Shown here: positions 1 to 11,195 of the stretch, piece by piece
How the letters are laid out: each line of letters starts with the position of its first letter
How positions within the stretch are numbered: position 1 is the stretch's first letter
Translations under genes and position numbers: made by a program
Assembly (NCBI RefSeq): GCF_028502605.1
Contig: NW_026611594.1
Location: 947,501 to 1,011,500, forward strand
Source of the DNA: Trichoderma breve
Lineage: Eukaryota > Ascomycota > Sordariomycetes > Hypocreales > Hypocreaceae
Length of the DNA stretch: 64,000 nucleotides
Direction: 5' to 3'
The notes under the pieces: model-generated
What the model saw: the letters and a program-made list of their open reading frames with translations, nothing else
Told to the model about the DNA's origin: nothing
The model's database searches: none

Positions 1-898
1 GAGAATACCCGAGAACTCGTCGACACTGGCGTCCGCAACACCAAACTGGACGTCCTTCATGGTGGCGGAGCCCGGGAGCGAGATGCTGTCCTGGACGTAG
101 GAGACGTTTGCGCTGCCGATGCCGTAGCGGAGCTGGGCGGCGCTGCCGGTGACGAAGGAGGTGGACGAGGATTTGGGGTCGTAGAAGCCGATGGCGCGGC
201 AGAAGCGCTGGTCGGAGGTTTGGACGTTGGAGCAGTCGGGGTTGACCCAGAGCTCGAAGGAGCCGGTGTCGATTTGGGCGTAGACGGTTTGGGGAGGAGT
301 TCCAATGTTGACTATTCATATACATATATTAGCAGCTATATCAAGAGTGATCTTGGGATATGAGTTACTTACGTTGAGCGTAGTACGAAACATCAGAGCG
401 GTTCTCGACTTGGACTTCTACGGCTCGCTTGTCCAAAGTGCCGTGGTGGGCGTGGATGATGGGCAACGTAATGGTCCCCGAAGGAATCTCCTCGACCGGC
501 AGCTTGCGCTTCTCGTTAAAGGGGAGAATGTGGAAAGGCTTGTCTTCGTCATCCTCGCTTCTCCGCTGAGGCACGGGGAGAGTGATTCTGCCATCCGCAC
601 CGTCGTCGTCCTCGAGAATCTTGCGCTTGCTGGGATTCGGGTACGGCAGGATATGCCATGGCTTGTCCTCCTCTTCCCGACTTTCGACGTCTCGTTTGCT
701 TGGGTAAGGGAACGGCAGGATGTGAAACGGCTTGTCCTCCTCCTCGGCCTTAACATCTACTCCTCGGGCCGTTAAATGTGAAGCCGGAGGGACCGGTAGA
801 GTGATTGTGTTGCCGACGTCTTCCGGCTCAAAGGCATGCTTTGGCCGTGCCTGAGCCAGGACGGCTAGAGAAAGGACGAGAAATTGTGAGATTGCCAT
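1..898 (-). CDS. Secreted pepsin-like aspartic protease with repeat-peptide propeptide (C-terminus off left edge)
   Basis: Two exons are visible (373-898 and 1-311, intron 312-372 with GTAAGT/TAG), and the gene continues beyond the left edge. A signal peptide (MAISQFLVLSLAVLAQA) is followed by a propeptide of about 150 residues. The catalytic domain then starts, with QLNIGTPPQTVYAQIDTGS containing the first active-site Asp (DTGS), followed by FELWVNPDCS. This is a family A1 (pepsin/yapsin-type) endopeptidase expected to be secreted or cell-wall associated; the second catalytic Asp lies outside the window. The propeptide is odd: it holds three copies of a DKP(F/W)HILP(F/Y) motif and three ITLP motifs, separated by KR/RR pairs that fit Kex2 cleavage. 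The last pair (LDKR) sits just before the mature enzyme, as in yapsins. The protease call is firm; release of peptides is inference. Confidence 0.9.
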
Positions 899-3494
899 GA
901 TGCGTATATCAATGATTGTTGTCTTGTATAAACCGTATGCGTTTGTACTCGTATATGTGCGTGCGTATATGTGTAGATGCGTATATATTAACAGAACCAG
1001 ATATTAGAGAATGATAATGAAGGACAAAATCGCAATAAAAAAACAGCCGTCAAGGCCGTCGCGTTCAAAAAATGAGAAGCCAGCTCCCGAAAGGAAAAGA
1101 ATGATTGAGGATGGAAGCTTCGCGACAGAGTCAAAAAGAACAAAGAAAGAGGTTTAAAAAGAGGGAAGCATTACTCGGCTACATGTACAGATGAAATTGT
1201 AGGACGCAAAAGAAAAAACGAAACACAGACCCAAGAAAATCGCATCTAGGATGACGGAGCCGGGGTTAGAGGCTTGTTGTGAAAATGGGGACCAGGATGA
1301 GTTATTATTAGTGCGGCTCCAATGTTTACTGGATAGACGCTCTACTGTACAGCTTTCAGCTACTGGGATAGGGATTGAAGCTATTCGATATTAACTGGAG
1401 ACGGATCCAAAGACATGGTTGCGTGAACCAGTGAGTCTTGGCTGTCGTGTGTTAGTAGCGCTCCTGCAACGGCGCGGTCAAGGGACACGCGGCTGAAGAA
1501 AGAGCTGTCATATTCACTATTTACTGTATTTTCTCTCTTTCGTTTGGCTGGATTTTTACTACTTGGAGGTGATTAGGAGGCCTGCGGGGTTTGAAGTTTT
1601 GCAGGGGCGGTTGAGATGGTGAAACGCGAAGCGTCGAGGGTTCCGTTCTGGGGCTCAAACACGGAGGAAGAGAGCTTGGTGAACGCGTGGCTGAAGGTCG
1701 CTCCAAGTGCCGACGAGGCCGATCATGGTTGGTTGGCTTGAAGATATCTTTAGCGGAGGTTCTTCTTCACTATTCTTTTCGTCGTCATCTCTTGAGGTTT
1801 AGTTATGGCTGTGGTTGATATTGTTGAAGCTTCGGTTGAGCTGCCCTGACTCGTGGAGACGGGCCAAGAAAGTCCGGCGCCCCTGGTTCATCTTCTAGCA
1901 AGGCTATCCATCTCACCTATTGCAACGACACACCGTCCTGCCAAGCGTGCCTTGACGGCCCTGGAAATGAAAGATTGGCACAGCGGATGGACTAGCCTGT
2001 ACCTTATCTGCCACCGGGAGGGCCATCTGCCGGGGCATTTGGACTAGGGCGCTTACATGTATGCACTCCGTGTCTGTGTGCGTGCAGTAGAGGCTTCAAC
2101 TATGGCTGCAGGTGGGAAAAGAGTATAGCACTCCGTATTGTCTGTATCAATGCAGATGTATCACAAAAAGGTTGGTAAAAGGATGAGAATCCATACGAAG
2201 GTGAGTCTGATTAGGCGCCCAAAATACCCCACGGAGTTCAATAACACACTTGCTTTCGAATTCCTCTCCTGTGTTGCTCATGCTCATTCTGTCTGTCGCA
2301 TTGTGCATACATACATGTGCTTGCTGTATATGCGGTGTCACCTCAATTCAGCCGATATCAAGCAAGAGAAAGAGCCCAATTCACTCCCAACCATTCCATC
2401 CATACATGTGCATCACATACACTCTCGATCACCACTCGCAAACCTCGTCCTCAAATGCTGCCCGACCGTTCTTAGCGAGTCGCGCCGACAAATTTGACAC
2501 ATGCAGTTTGTAAATGAAAGAAGTAAAGGAAAAAAAAGGCGATGTCGCTGCACCCCCTTGCTGGAACTGGTCGAATCAGGACTAGATGAAGGCATGTTGA
2601 TGCGTTGTCCTGCGTCTTAAGCGGCCACCCCGCAGTGTCGTGTCCCGCGAGAAATGTAAAAGCTTCACTGTTTGCCGTTTTTGGGATCACGGTACCTTTT
2701 TCAAGACCCTTTCTATTCCTTCTATTATCGTATTAGTCGCTTCTTCCGTTGATAGCAGTGTGGCATGGCATATTGCAGGGTGGTTGATGTGTTGGCCGTG
2801 ATGCGTGTTAGTGAAGCCCTCTTCTCCCCTTGTAGGACATGCAAGAGTCTTCCATCCTTGATGATCACCACATCAAAGAGTGATATTCGGTGCAATATGC
2901 CGTCCATGTGTCGAGTCTATCCCTCTCAATTGGACATTTTGCTCCAAACGAGCGTTTTAATCGCCAATCAGACGTAAACAGACACTTACTTATCCCAGTC
3001 TTTCTCTCCTCTCCTCTGCATGATGCATTGTCTCCCCATCAAAATCACCGCATCAGTCTATCCTATCGTATGCCATCGTCTGTCTCAGTCAAATAAAAAA
3101 CTGATTGGTCGTTTAATGGTGAAATACCACTCGTGATGGATACCCCCTACCTGCATGCATGCACTTACATGCCGTACCAGCTTTTCTCGTCTTCTAACTC
3201 GCCCGGCTGGCCCGCAGGAACAACGACGGCCCTTTGCGTGTAGAAGCTGCATATGCATCGTCTGTACGATGGACCAACTCGGCGGCTGGAGCTGTATGAT
3301 GCGTGTGCAACACCGGCCAATCTGAATGCTTCGTGCTGTGATGGGGGGAAGGGTCCAGTGACCTATATAATGCGTTATGCAACGCCAATGTGCAGCAGTA
3401 TATTCTATCCAGACCATTAATTCACCTCTACATACTCTGTAACATTTTTTTAATATTCATCTGCGTCTGTTTACACGTTCAAAAGACTGCTCGC
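899..3494. other. Long intergenic region, no gene supported
   Basis: This 2.6 kb lies between the protease and the next plus-strand gene. Near the protease start there is a TATA-like TTTATA (minus strand, about 920-930) and an alternating GTATAT/GTGCGT tract around 945-990. Open frames here are short, lack introns that extend them and show no recognisable domain. Pyrimidine-rich stretches at 2990-3080 could be 5' leader or promoter for the gene at 3495. Confidence 0.5.
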
Positions 3495-3890
3495 ATGTAT
3501 ATCCCTCCATACCCAGCCAATCTTGAGGCGCTGCGGCGCCATGGACCAACAGATGGATACACTCAATGGATACGGCATCAGTTCACAACCATCTCGGCCG
3601 CAATAAAATCCACAAGCTCTATCAAGAAGGGGATTTCCTTGATAGAACCGCGCTCAAGCTCTGCTGCCCACACCAATCTCATCATCGGCCTCGTCGTCGG
3701 CTTCACTGTAGCAGCCTTCCTCATCGGCGTCGCAATTTTCCTCTGCTGCTACGGAGATTCCATCAGGTTTTCGAAAAAGAAGCATAGACATAGGCGTCGG
3801 TCGACGAGTAGCAAAGGATCGAGAAACTCGAAGCACTCACGGGAAGTGGAGCATGCTGAGGGAACGCCAGAAGGCGAACAGGGGGCGTGA
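3495..3890 (+). CDS. Small single-pass membrane protein, function unknown
   Basis: A 131-residue protein starting at MYIPPYPANLEALRRHG; the frame extends upstream only from a GTG, so this first ATG was chosen. A soluble N-terminal part of about 65 residues leads to one strong transmembrane segment (NLIIGLVVGFTVAAFLIGVA, then IFLCCYG). A short basic tail follows, with KKKHRHRRR, a Ser-rich stretch and an acidic end. There is no signal peptide. The layout of one helix with a Cys-ending membrane face and a basic juxtamembrane region matches the convergent neighbour on the other strand, so the two may be distant paralogues or simply the same architecture. No enzymatic domain is recognised. Confidence 0.6.
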   Translation: MYIPPYPANLEALRRHGPTDGYTQWIRHQFTTISAAIKSTSSIKKGISLIEPRSSSAAHTNLIIGLVVGFTVAAFLIGVAIFLCCYGDSIRFSKKKHRHRRRSTSSKGSRNSKHSREVEHAEGTPEGEQGA

Positions 3891-4201
3891 ATTCATCATG
3901 TGGCATCGAAGAGGCGTTGTGGTTTCCTTCATCAAAATCTTTCCATGTTATATGTTTTTCTTTGCATGATTGGGCGGATTGAGAGCGTTTCACATTATTG
4001 AGACTGGGGTTAGATATACGAGGCTTTTGACGAATTATGATGATGGATTGGAAAGATTGCTCATGGTTTCACTTGATACTTTTATTCGGATCACAGAACG
4101 AATACCATTATTTCTATACTATGCCCTTTTACGTGAATCCTCTTTGATCACAATATTTTGCCCGTTTATTGGTAAAGTCTTTGATCCGTCCCAAATCCTC
4201 C
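3891..4201. other. Convergent 3' region
   Basis: About 310 nt separate the stop codons of two convergent genes and probably hold both 3' UTRs. The sequence is AT-rich and I see no coding signal or strong hairpin. Confidence 0.5.
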
Positions 4202-5020
4202 TCAATGAAGTGTCACGCGCTTATGACGATGACAGCGGCGGTGGCGATGATGATGATGATGATGATGGTGATGATGCTTCTTCCTTCGCCTCTCTCTCGA
4301 CTCTTCCTCGTGGCGTGCAGTCCCTTGTTCATCATCAGCACGACTATTCGTTCGGATGGGCTCGTTCGGTAGCGGGATATCGAGACCGTTGAGAATGGCT
4401 TCCAAATCTGCACGAGTGGCATCTGGGATTCCAGGAGAAAGAGGGCTTATAAGGTTCTCAAACTCGGCAATGGGGTCGCGGGGAAGGAGGATTTGATGGG
4501 TGCGGTGAAAGCGGTGATGGCTGTGACGATGACGGTGGTGGCCGTGGCTGCTCCGATGAAAATCTCCGTGAACATCTGGGTCAATATTGCGATCAGGGCA
4601 GTCTAGGATATGGTCGCCTTCATGGATATGATCATGGTAGTGATCTCCGTGGAAATGCTTGTCGTCATGTTGATGGTGATGAATTGATAGGGGCACCTTT
4701 GGCAGCGGAGGATTTTGTTCGGTTTGCGTGCTGCCATCCTGTTTTTGTTGCGTCTGCTTCTTCTCAGCTGTGACGTGACTGACTTGATTCTCGCAACGGT
4801 GAGAGTTTTGCCGGCGATGCTTCTTGTTCCGGTCATGCTGGCGCCAGCACCAACAGTAGATGAGAGCAGCGATGATGACTGCGATGAGAGTGAGGCCGAC
4901 AGCTAGACCAATGGCTGCAGAGGACGACATTTCGCCGTCATGAAAGTCACGAGAGTGGTGGTTGTGAGGCGGTTGGTGATGATTGTGGAGGCAAGGCATG
5001 TTGAAGATGGGGAAGATCAT
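4202..5020 (-). CDS. His-rich single-pass membrane protein, function unknown
   Basis: The start at MIFPIFNMPCLHNHH (position 5020) gives 272 residues; the open frame reaches 5140, but the extra N-terminus has no supporting features. A His-rich N-terminus is followed by one transmembrane helix (AAIGLAVGLTLIAVIIAALI, then YCWCW) and a basic stretch. A long tail then carries repeated HxH clusters (about residues 120-190) and near the C-terminus an uninterrupted run of about ten His flanked by Lys/Arg (KK...HRHRR). The His run is encoded by an ATC/CAT-type triplet tract seen as repeated GAT on the plus strand near 4243-4262. Clustered His suggests metal binding, but that is inference. It converges with the smaller single-helix gene at 3495-3890. 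The length of the His run may vary between strains. Confidence 0.6.
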   Translation of the reverse strand: MIFPIFNMPCLHNHHQPPHNHHSRDFHDGEMSSSAAIGLAVGLTLIAVIIAALIYCWCWRQHDRNKKHRRQNSHRCENQVSHVTAEKKQTQQKQDGSTQTEQNPPLPKVPLSIHHHQHDDKHFHGDHYHDHIHEGDHILDCPDRNIDPDVHGDFHRSSHGHHRHRHSHHRFHRTHQILLPRDPIAEFENLISPLSPGIPDATRADLEAILNGLDIPLPNEPIRTNSRADDEQGTARHEEESRERRRKKHHHHHHHHHHRHRRCHRHKRVTLH

Positions 5021-7060
5021 GATGAAGCCTTGAGAGTGTTCTATGCCATTAAATACTGGCTGACAATGTCCTGTCTGTTTTAATTCTACGAAAAATTTAC
5101 GAATCAATCCACTACGAAGCTGATAGTTCATTTTATACACCTATTTGAGGAAGTTTGCTAGCAGAGAGGAAGGCCATGATACTGTGCCAAGTAGGCTCGT
5201 CGTCGCTACTCAGCCTGGTTTGGCGTCAATGAGCAGCTACCCTCACCGTTTTTTGATACCGAAACGGTTTGCTTCTTCAATAAGCGATGAAGGGTTATTC
5301 GAGTAAATCTGTTGGCACAAATGGTTTCTGCTGATGGTGTTGATTCGGTTGTTCAGGAGATGGAGGCCTGACAAACAATCTGGGCAAGAGATGAGTTTGC
5401 CATATTTGAGGCGCCCTGACGGCTTCTATCAAACCTGTGAGATGACAATTCCACGTTTGTAAAGGGATGAAAACGTGTCTTAGCGGGAGAAACAGTCCTG
5501 AGGTGACCAAGTGCTGCAGTGACGAGACGAAGGAAGTGTGTCGTGTGAGGTGCCTGATGCGGTGAGAGAAAGAGAAGGCTTCTAGAATCAGGCAAGAGAG
5601 TCAGATTTTGGTATGAATGGCTGTACACTTTGCCACGGTTATAGTGCGTGCCTGGTTGATTGTCAAATAGAGTTGGACGACTACAAACACAAGCTTCGCG
5701 GGATGCCTCTTTTGTCTTACAGCCACGAGGGCTAGACAGTCCCACAGAGGAGACGCCAAACATGATCCCGGCTGAGACTAGCACATGGGAGGATGAAAGT
5801 TGCCCGCCTAGCCGTGATCCGAGCACAAAGAGGATGAATCATCAAAATCGTCATTATAGTATACGTTACTGCAGTCTTGGAGTGGTTGAGATCATGATGA
5901 TCATAACTTACATGTACTCGGAAGAATCCGAAGCAGTTAGTATCAGGGCGGCCAATCTATTAGCCGATGACGCAAAGGGCGTTGCAGTTCGGCTTGTCTC
6001 CGGCCAGAGCAGAATGGCAAGTCTGTCCGTTCCCGCTTTCTGGTGGAGGTACCTCGATGTAACCGGGCCAATGCGTGGGGTAGAGAACGGAGCAGGAGAA
6101 TGGCAGAGAATTGCAGAGATTAGCGGAGAATAGCGGCGATTGGGGTCCAATTCTGGGTCAATATTGGGGTATGGAGAGAAGAGGGGATACTTGGCTGGTA
6201 CATGGAGACACTCCAACTTAGACCCGGTACGGCTGAAGGTGGTTTGGCCATTCTGCAGCCATCAGGGTTCTAGCGTTTTCTATCACCTGTTTGTTCGATT
6301 TGCCCTTTTCCTCTTTTTGGCTACTGATTCTCTCACAAAGTTCCCTTATCTACTAACAACATGCAAATCGAGAATCTTTCATTCCATCTTTTTTGCTTCT
6401 CCCACGCCGCTAGTATGCAAAAGGCACTAGATTCCGCACAAACCCCCACGATGTACTGGCAAGTATTGCCGCCCCCAATCCGCGCGCTAATTCCGCTGCT
6501 CGTGTCAGTGCTCCGCGACCTGGCAGGTACAAGTACGTAATTTGTGCCCCTCATCACCTAAAACATTGCGTGCATGTTCTGGATTTCCTCTTTGGGCCGC
6601 GGGGCAAAAAAAAGTTCTTATCATGAGCAGAAGTATGAACATGAACAAACATTGGAAACAACAAGAAAGATACAATATTGATGTGAAAATAAGAGAAACA
6701 ATTTCATACGACATTAACAGTATACATACAATGACATAGTTATTTTGTCTTTAAAACCACATCGCCACTTGTAACTGTTGATCCCGGCCATGACTCGCCC
6801 CAACGTGCCCTGATTTATAATGGAGACAAAAAAAATGGCAACAGACGCCGCGGCAAGCCTCCCACGACGGCCCTTCTCACGATGCATAAACTCCGACATT
6901 CCCCACAGAATGCAATGGATGGAGTTGGATAGATGGCCTTAGTCGATCGATATGATCCAAGCTTCCCCAGTAGTCTCAAAGTCTGTGTCGTAATGGGCGT
7001 TGGGTAGCATAGCATAGTGTACAGTGTAGTCTATCTCGTACCTCTCCCTCCATAAATAAA
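5021..7060. other. Intergenic region upstream of the aldo-keto reductase
   Basis: Two kilobases without a convincing gene. The longest opposing open frames (about 157 codons each, 5353-5826 minus and 5660-6133 plus) overlap one another, have no recognisable domain and no splice context. Short direct repeats of an AGCGGAGAATAG type occur near 6120-6140. Just before the reductase start there is an AT-rich CCATAAATAAA leader. Confidence 0.5.
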
Positions 7061-8415
7061 ATGGCTGCCCTTCGTCTCTTGACTCGGCCCTCTTTCCTCT
7101 CCATCTCATCATCTCTCTCCTCCTCAACTCGCATCAACCTCACCCGTTCGACTCACAACTCGTTTTCTCGATCCTTCAGCATCACCGCAAACATGTCTTC
7201 CGGACGAACCGTCACTCTCAACACCGGCGCCAAGATCCCCCAGATCGGCTACGGCACCTGGCAGGCCGCCCCCGGCGAGGTTGGCGCCGGTGTCTACGAG
7301 GCTCTCAAGATTGGCTACCGCCACCTCGACCTTGCCAAGGTCTACGGCAACCAGAAGGAGGTTGGCGAGGGCATCAAGAAGGCCCTTGCTGAGGTCCCCG
7401 GCCTGAAGCGCGAGGACATCTTCATCACCTCCAAGCTGTGGAACAACGCCCACAACCCCGAGGATGTTGCTCCTGCCCTGGACGACACCCTTGCCGAGCT
7501 CGGCCTCGAGTACCTCGACGTATGTAAACCCAGATCTAGCTCAATCAAGCTCGATTCGATGTCACCGAGACAGAATCGAACGAATTGAGAGCGAAACGAG
7601 CAGCAGCAGCTAACTCGATTTCACAGCTCTACCTCATCCACTGGCCCGTTGCCTTTGCTCCCGGCGCCAGCCTGTTCCCCAAGGCCGCTGACGGCTCCGA
7701 GTCTCTCCTCAACCGCAATGTCTCCATCGTTCAGACCTGGAAGGCCATGACTGAGCTGCCCAAGTCCAAGGCCCGCGCCGTCGGTGTCTCCAACTTTACC
7801 ATTGAGCACGTACGTCATTCACTCACTTCGGAATATCTCATACAAGCAGAATATTAACAAAAGATACAGCTCGAGGCCGTTATCTCTGCCACCGGCGTCG
7901 TCCCCGCCGCCAACCAGATCGAGCGCCACCCTCGTCTCCCCGACCCTGCCCTGATCAAGTACTGCGCCGAGAAGGGCATCATCATCACCGCCTACTCCGC
8001 CTTTGGCAACAACACCAAGGGCCTCCCTCTGCTCGTCAACTCCGACGAGGTCAAGGCCGTCGCCGAGAACCTGGCCAAGAAGCAGGGCAAGCCGGTCACC
8101 CCCGCCCAGGTCATCCTCGCCTGGTCCCAGATTGGCGGCCACACCGTCATCCCCAAGTCCGTCACCAAGGCTCGCATTGCCGAGAACTTCCAGGAGGTTG
8201 ACCTGGATGATGAGGCTATCGCTGCGCTGAACAAGCTTGGCGAGACCCCCTACCGTTTCAACATTCCCTTCAACTGTGAGTCTTATATCGTTCGCTTAAT
8301 GGGAAAGAAACAGAAGCTGACAATTGCCGTAATAGACAACCCCAAGTGGAACGTTAACCTGTTCAACACCGAGGACGAGAAGGCTGCTGCCCACACCCCC
8401 GTCATCAAGCTGTAA
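7061..8415 (+). CDS. Aldo-keto reductase, glycerol dehydrogenase type (NADP-dependent)
   Basis: Four exons, 7061-7519, about 7870-8275 as the third, 7627-7809 as the second and 8336-8415, give about 375 residues in one frame. From [20 protein letters not shown] onward it is a classic AKR barrel: [14 protein letters not shown] carries the catalytic Asp and Tyr, SKLWNN the Lys, YLIHWPV the substrate-site His, and [14 protein letters not shown] the NADP-phosphate loop. The sequence closely resembles fungal GLD1/GCY1-like enzymes that interconvert glyceraldehyde or dihydroxyacetone and glycerol and reduce other sugars; the exact substrate cannot be read. About 44 residues precede the second in-frame Met (7193). 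They are Ser/Arg/Leu-rich with almost no acidic residues, like a mitochondrial presequence, so two start sites could give two locations. Confidence 0.92.
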
Positions 8416-9212
8416 ATTCGGACGCGACGAGGACATGATATTTAACGAGATGAATACCCATGAGCATTGGCCAAGAGCCTTATAGAAGTAAAAAGAAAAG
8501 TAAAACGTACATAAATCAATAGAATTGCATCAACTGCATTTACCAAAGATACAGTGACACAGTGACGTGGTTCTCTCTAAGCTTGTGATGATGGTGATTG
8601 ATCATCCAAAATGATGGCATTGAGTATCTATTCGATCTATGCGCACAATATGGCGGTAGAATATAGTCGCTTGGGTGTCATTCGTGACCTAACACGGGTA
8701 TCATGTAGTAAAAAGTACAAAGTCAAGCTCGCATCAAAATCTATCGCAAAAATCGGCTGCGAATCCATCGTAAAGAGAGCGAGCGATTCCACTCCACATC
8801 CCAGGGAGAAACAAGGTCTGCAATGTCTAGTAAAAGCAGCATCTCGTATCTTTGGCTTGAGGCGACCTTCGTTGAGGCGACCTTCGTCGGAGAAGGAGCA
8901 GAGGTTTCGGGCGGCGTCTTTCGACGGCGGCTTGGATTGTCTGGAGGGCTTCTTTATTCATGTAAATGATCCAATCAGCTTGGAAGTGCAAGGATGCTTG
9001 CAATATTTCGGAGCCAAGGATCGCCGACGTGTGATTACACTGACCAACGTGAAACGCCGAAGGAGGGGTATTCGCTTTCGAATTGTTCTTCCCTCTATAA
9101 AACTTCTGCTCGCTGTGTTCGTCTGTATGAGCATCTATTTCCTAAATTGTTGACTTCCTGGCGCCTCTTTATTAGTCATAATTCTGCTCTGCTATTACAG
9201 TTCGCGGTATCA
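8416..9212. other. Intergenic region with a 15-bp tandem duplication
   Basis: This 0.8 kb lies between the reductase stop and the F-box start. It contains a perfect head-to-tail duplication of TTGAGGCGACCTTCG (8857-8871 and 8872-8886). An open frame of 180 codons across 8611-9153 has no domain, is rich in basic residues and is judged accidental. The region probably holds the F-box gene promoter. Confidence 0.45.
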
Positions 9213-10792
9213 ATGACCCTGCCCAGCCTTCCTAAAGAGCTCTGGGACCAGATTGGAACCTACTTACCGGGCCGCGATGTCAAAAGACTGCGTCTTGCTT
9301 GCAAGTCACTTTCAGGCATCCCTCTGCCTCTCGATAGAGTGTTTATAAGCGCCAATCCCATAGATATCAATGTGTTTCGATACGTTGCAAATCATGATGT
9401 TTTCAGACGTTGTGTGCGTGAGATAATCTGGGACGAGGCACGGTTTGAACGAGATTTTAGGGTTGATGTGTCTAGTGGTCTCGAATGGGCTGAAATGGGG
9501 CATACTGAAGATGACCCCCCGGATGACCTTTGACTGAATGCCGTGATAATTTGGACCTCGTCAAAGGAAGACTCGCTCAATACAGACGCCATTTACCATT
9601 TATAGCACCCTTGGTGAAAGCGATGGAAGAATCGTTGACAATGTGTGAGTCTTGGTGGCATTACCGACAATTCCTAGAAGAGCAACGCAGAGTTTTAGCA
9701 GAAGATTTGGACATCAAGGCATTTGAGTATGGCCTCGATCAATTCCCAGCTTTAAAGAGGATAACCATCACGCCTGCAGCTCATGGGACGTTATTTGCTC
9801 CCCTGTACAAAACACCAATGATCCGGACATTGCCATATGGCTTGAATTACAGCATTCCACGAGGTTGGCCGGTTTCAGGCGGGCCCTATCTTCCGGCTGA
9901 TGAGTGGATAGAAGAGAACAAAGGGAAATGGCGAGGATTCAAGGAGGTAATCCGCTGTCTGGCAGAACGTAAAGCAGCAGGAGTGAAAGAGCTTGTGTTG
10001 GACACCCACCTGTTGCCAACGGGCGTAACTTGCCGCTTTTTTGACCAGCCTAGTTTGGAATATGACCATCTTGTTGATCTTCTTCAAAGACCTGGGTTCC
10101 GCCGCCTTGATCTTGCTTTGATGGTCGGCCAACAGGAACCGGGAGACTGGGAGTCTCTTCGAAATGGACGCTTGCGAAGCGCATTGGCAGAGGCTGCAGA
10201 ATTGGAACATTTCCAACTGAACACAGATATCGGATATCCCAGGGCGAGAGATCCTGGCTCCCACCTTGCCCTCCTCTATGACATCTTTCCGATAGAGCGA
10301 TGGCCGAAGCTACGGCATTTTGGGCTGACAAGATTTCTTGTTTCGCAGCGTGATCTTGTTTCTTTCTTATCAAAACTACCGGCCTCCGTTCGAACCATTG
10401 AGCTGAATTGTCTACATTTCATCTCCGGTGACGATAGCCACAGAGATTTGTTGGAGAATATGCGCGACTCTCTGGACTGGAAAACGAGAAATGCTGCTGG
10501 GCGCCCAAAAGTGACCATCAGACTGGACCTTCTAAAGTACCGCCTTCTAGACTTCGGCGAAGTCGGTAGCCGGACTGTCTCGCTTGAAGAAGAGGTTGGT
10601 AAATTTCTGTATGATGGAGGGCCCAATCCATTCCATCAATTGTTCCGCGATGTAGTACTGCCCGGGCATGGTGGCGCGCTGCGAGATGAGTTTCAGCCTG
10701 AGCTGGTGCATCCATGGGTAGATCATGACACCCTCGTGCTCATGGGGATCGAGAAGGAATCTCCTTCTGTTAGAAATGAGGATGGCGAATGA
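9213..10792 (+). CDS. F-box protein, interrupted by an apparent -1 frameshift
   Basis: The N-terminus MTLPSLPKELWDQIGTYLPG followed by DVKRLRLACKSLS is an F-box, the Skp1-binding motif of SCF ubiquitin-ligase receptors. The first frame stops at 9531-9533. The downstream part (9530-10792, another frame) clearly continues the same protein type: LTECRDNLDLVKGRLAQYRR, ALKRITITPAAHG, then several hundred residues of leucine-rich, LRR-like character. The frames can only be joined between 9527 and 9533 (CCTTTGAC), because the second frame has a stop at 9524-9526. No GT-AG intron with correct phase is apparent there. One missing T would explain it, as a real mutation, an assembly error or slippage. 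Together the pieces make about 525 residues. The family is sure; whether the gene is functional is not. Confidence 0.7.
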
Positions 10793-11195
10793 TGGCATCT
10801 AATGAGATTGTCAATTCAACCTAGATCGCTTATCCAGGAAAGTTGAAGCATAGAATCAGTTGCCGTTCAAAAAATCTTTGTCTTCTAAATGGTTGCTAGC
10901 AGGACTTGTAGCTGTTAGATGGTTTGTTAGATAGCCTAACGTAGGTGGCCTTCCTTCCGCGTACTTGGTCCAAAGTGGACTAAGAATCTGAAAGACTACT
11001 TGACATGTACATACGTCCTTTATACATGCTTCCAGAAGCTTTTACTAAACTCTCTGTTACAGTTTATTGACCCACTCATCCTGATTATGGAAGGATATCA
11101 GCTGGAATAACTCTCATCCTGATAATTAGTTATAATTTTATATATGCTTCCAAAGACAGCTAATATTCTTCATTCACTAGACCATAGATGATGCG
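10793..11195. other. Convergent 3' region
   Basis: About 400 AT-rich nt between the F-box gene and the convergent 1069-aa gene. An 11-nt sequence, CTCATCCTGAT, occurs twice (11075-11085 and 11113-11123). Nothing else stands out. Confidence 0.4.

Noticed and set aside
1853..2047. Small open frame between the protease and the next gene
   Set aside because: No homology, splice context or composition bias; many similar frames occur by chance in the same region.
5353..6133. Two opposing open frames of 157 codons
   Set aside because: They overlap on opposite strands, contain no recognisable domain and lack a convincing leader or introns.
8611..9153. 180-codon open frame upstream of the F-box gene
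   Set aside because: Basic, low-complexity translation with a duplicated promoter segment inside; no domain, and it overlaps the likely F-box promoter.
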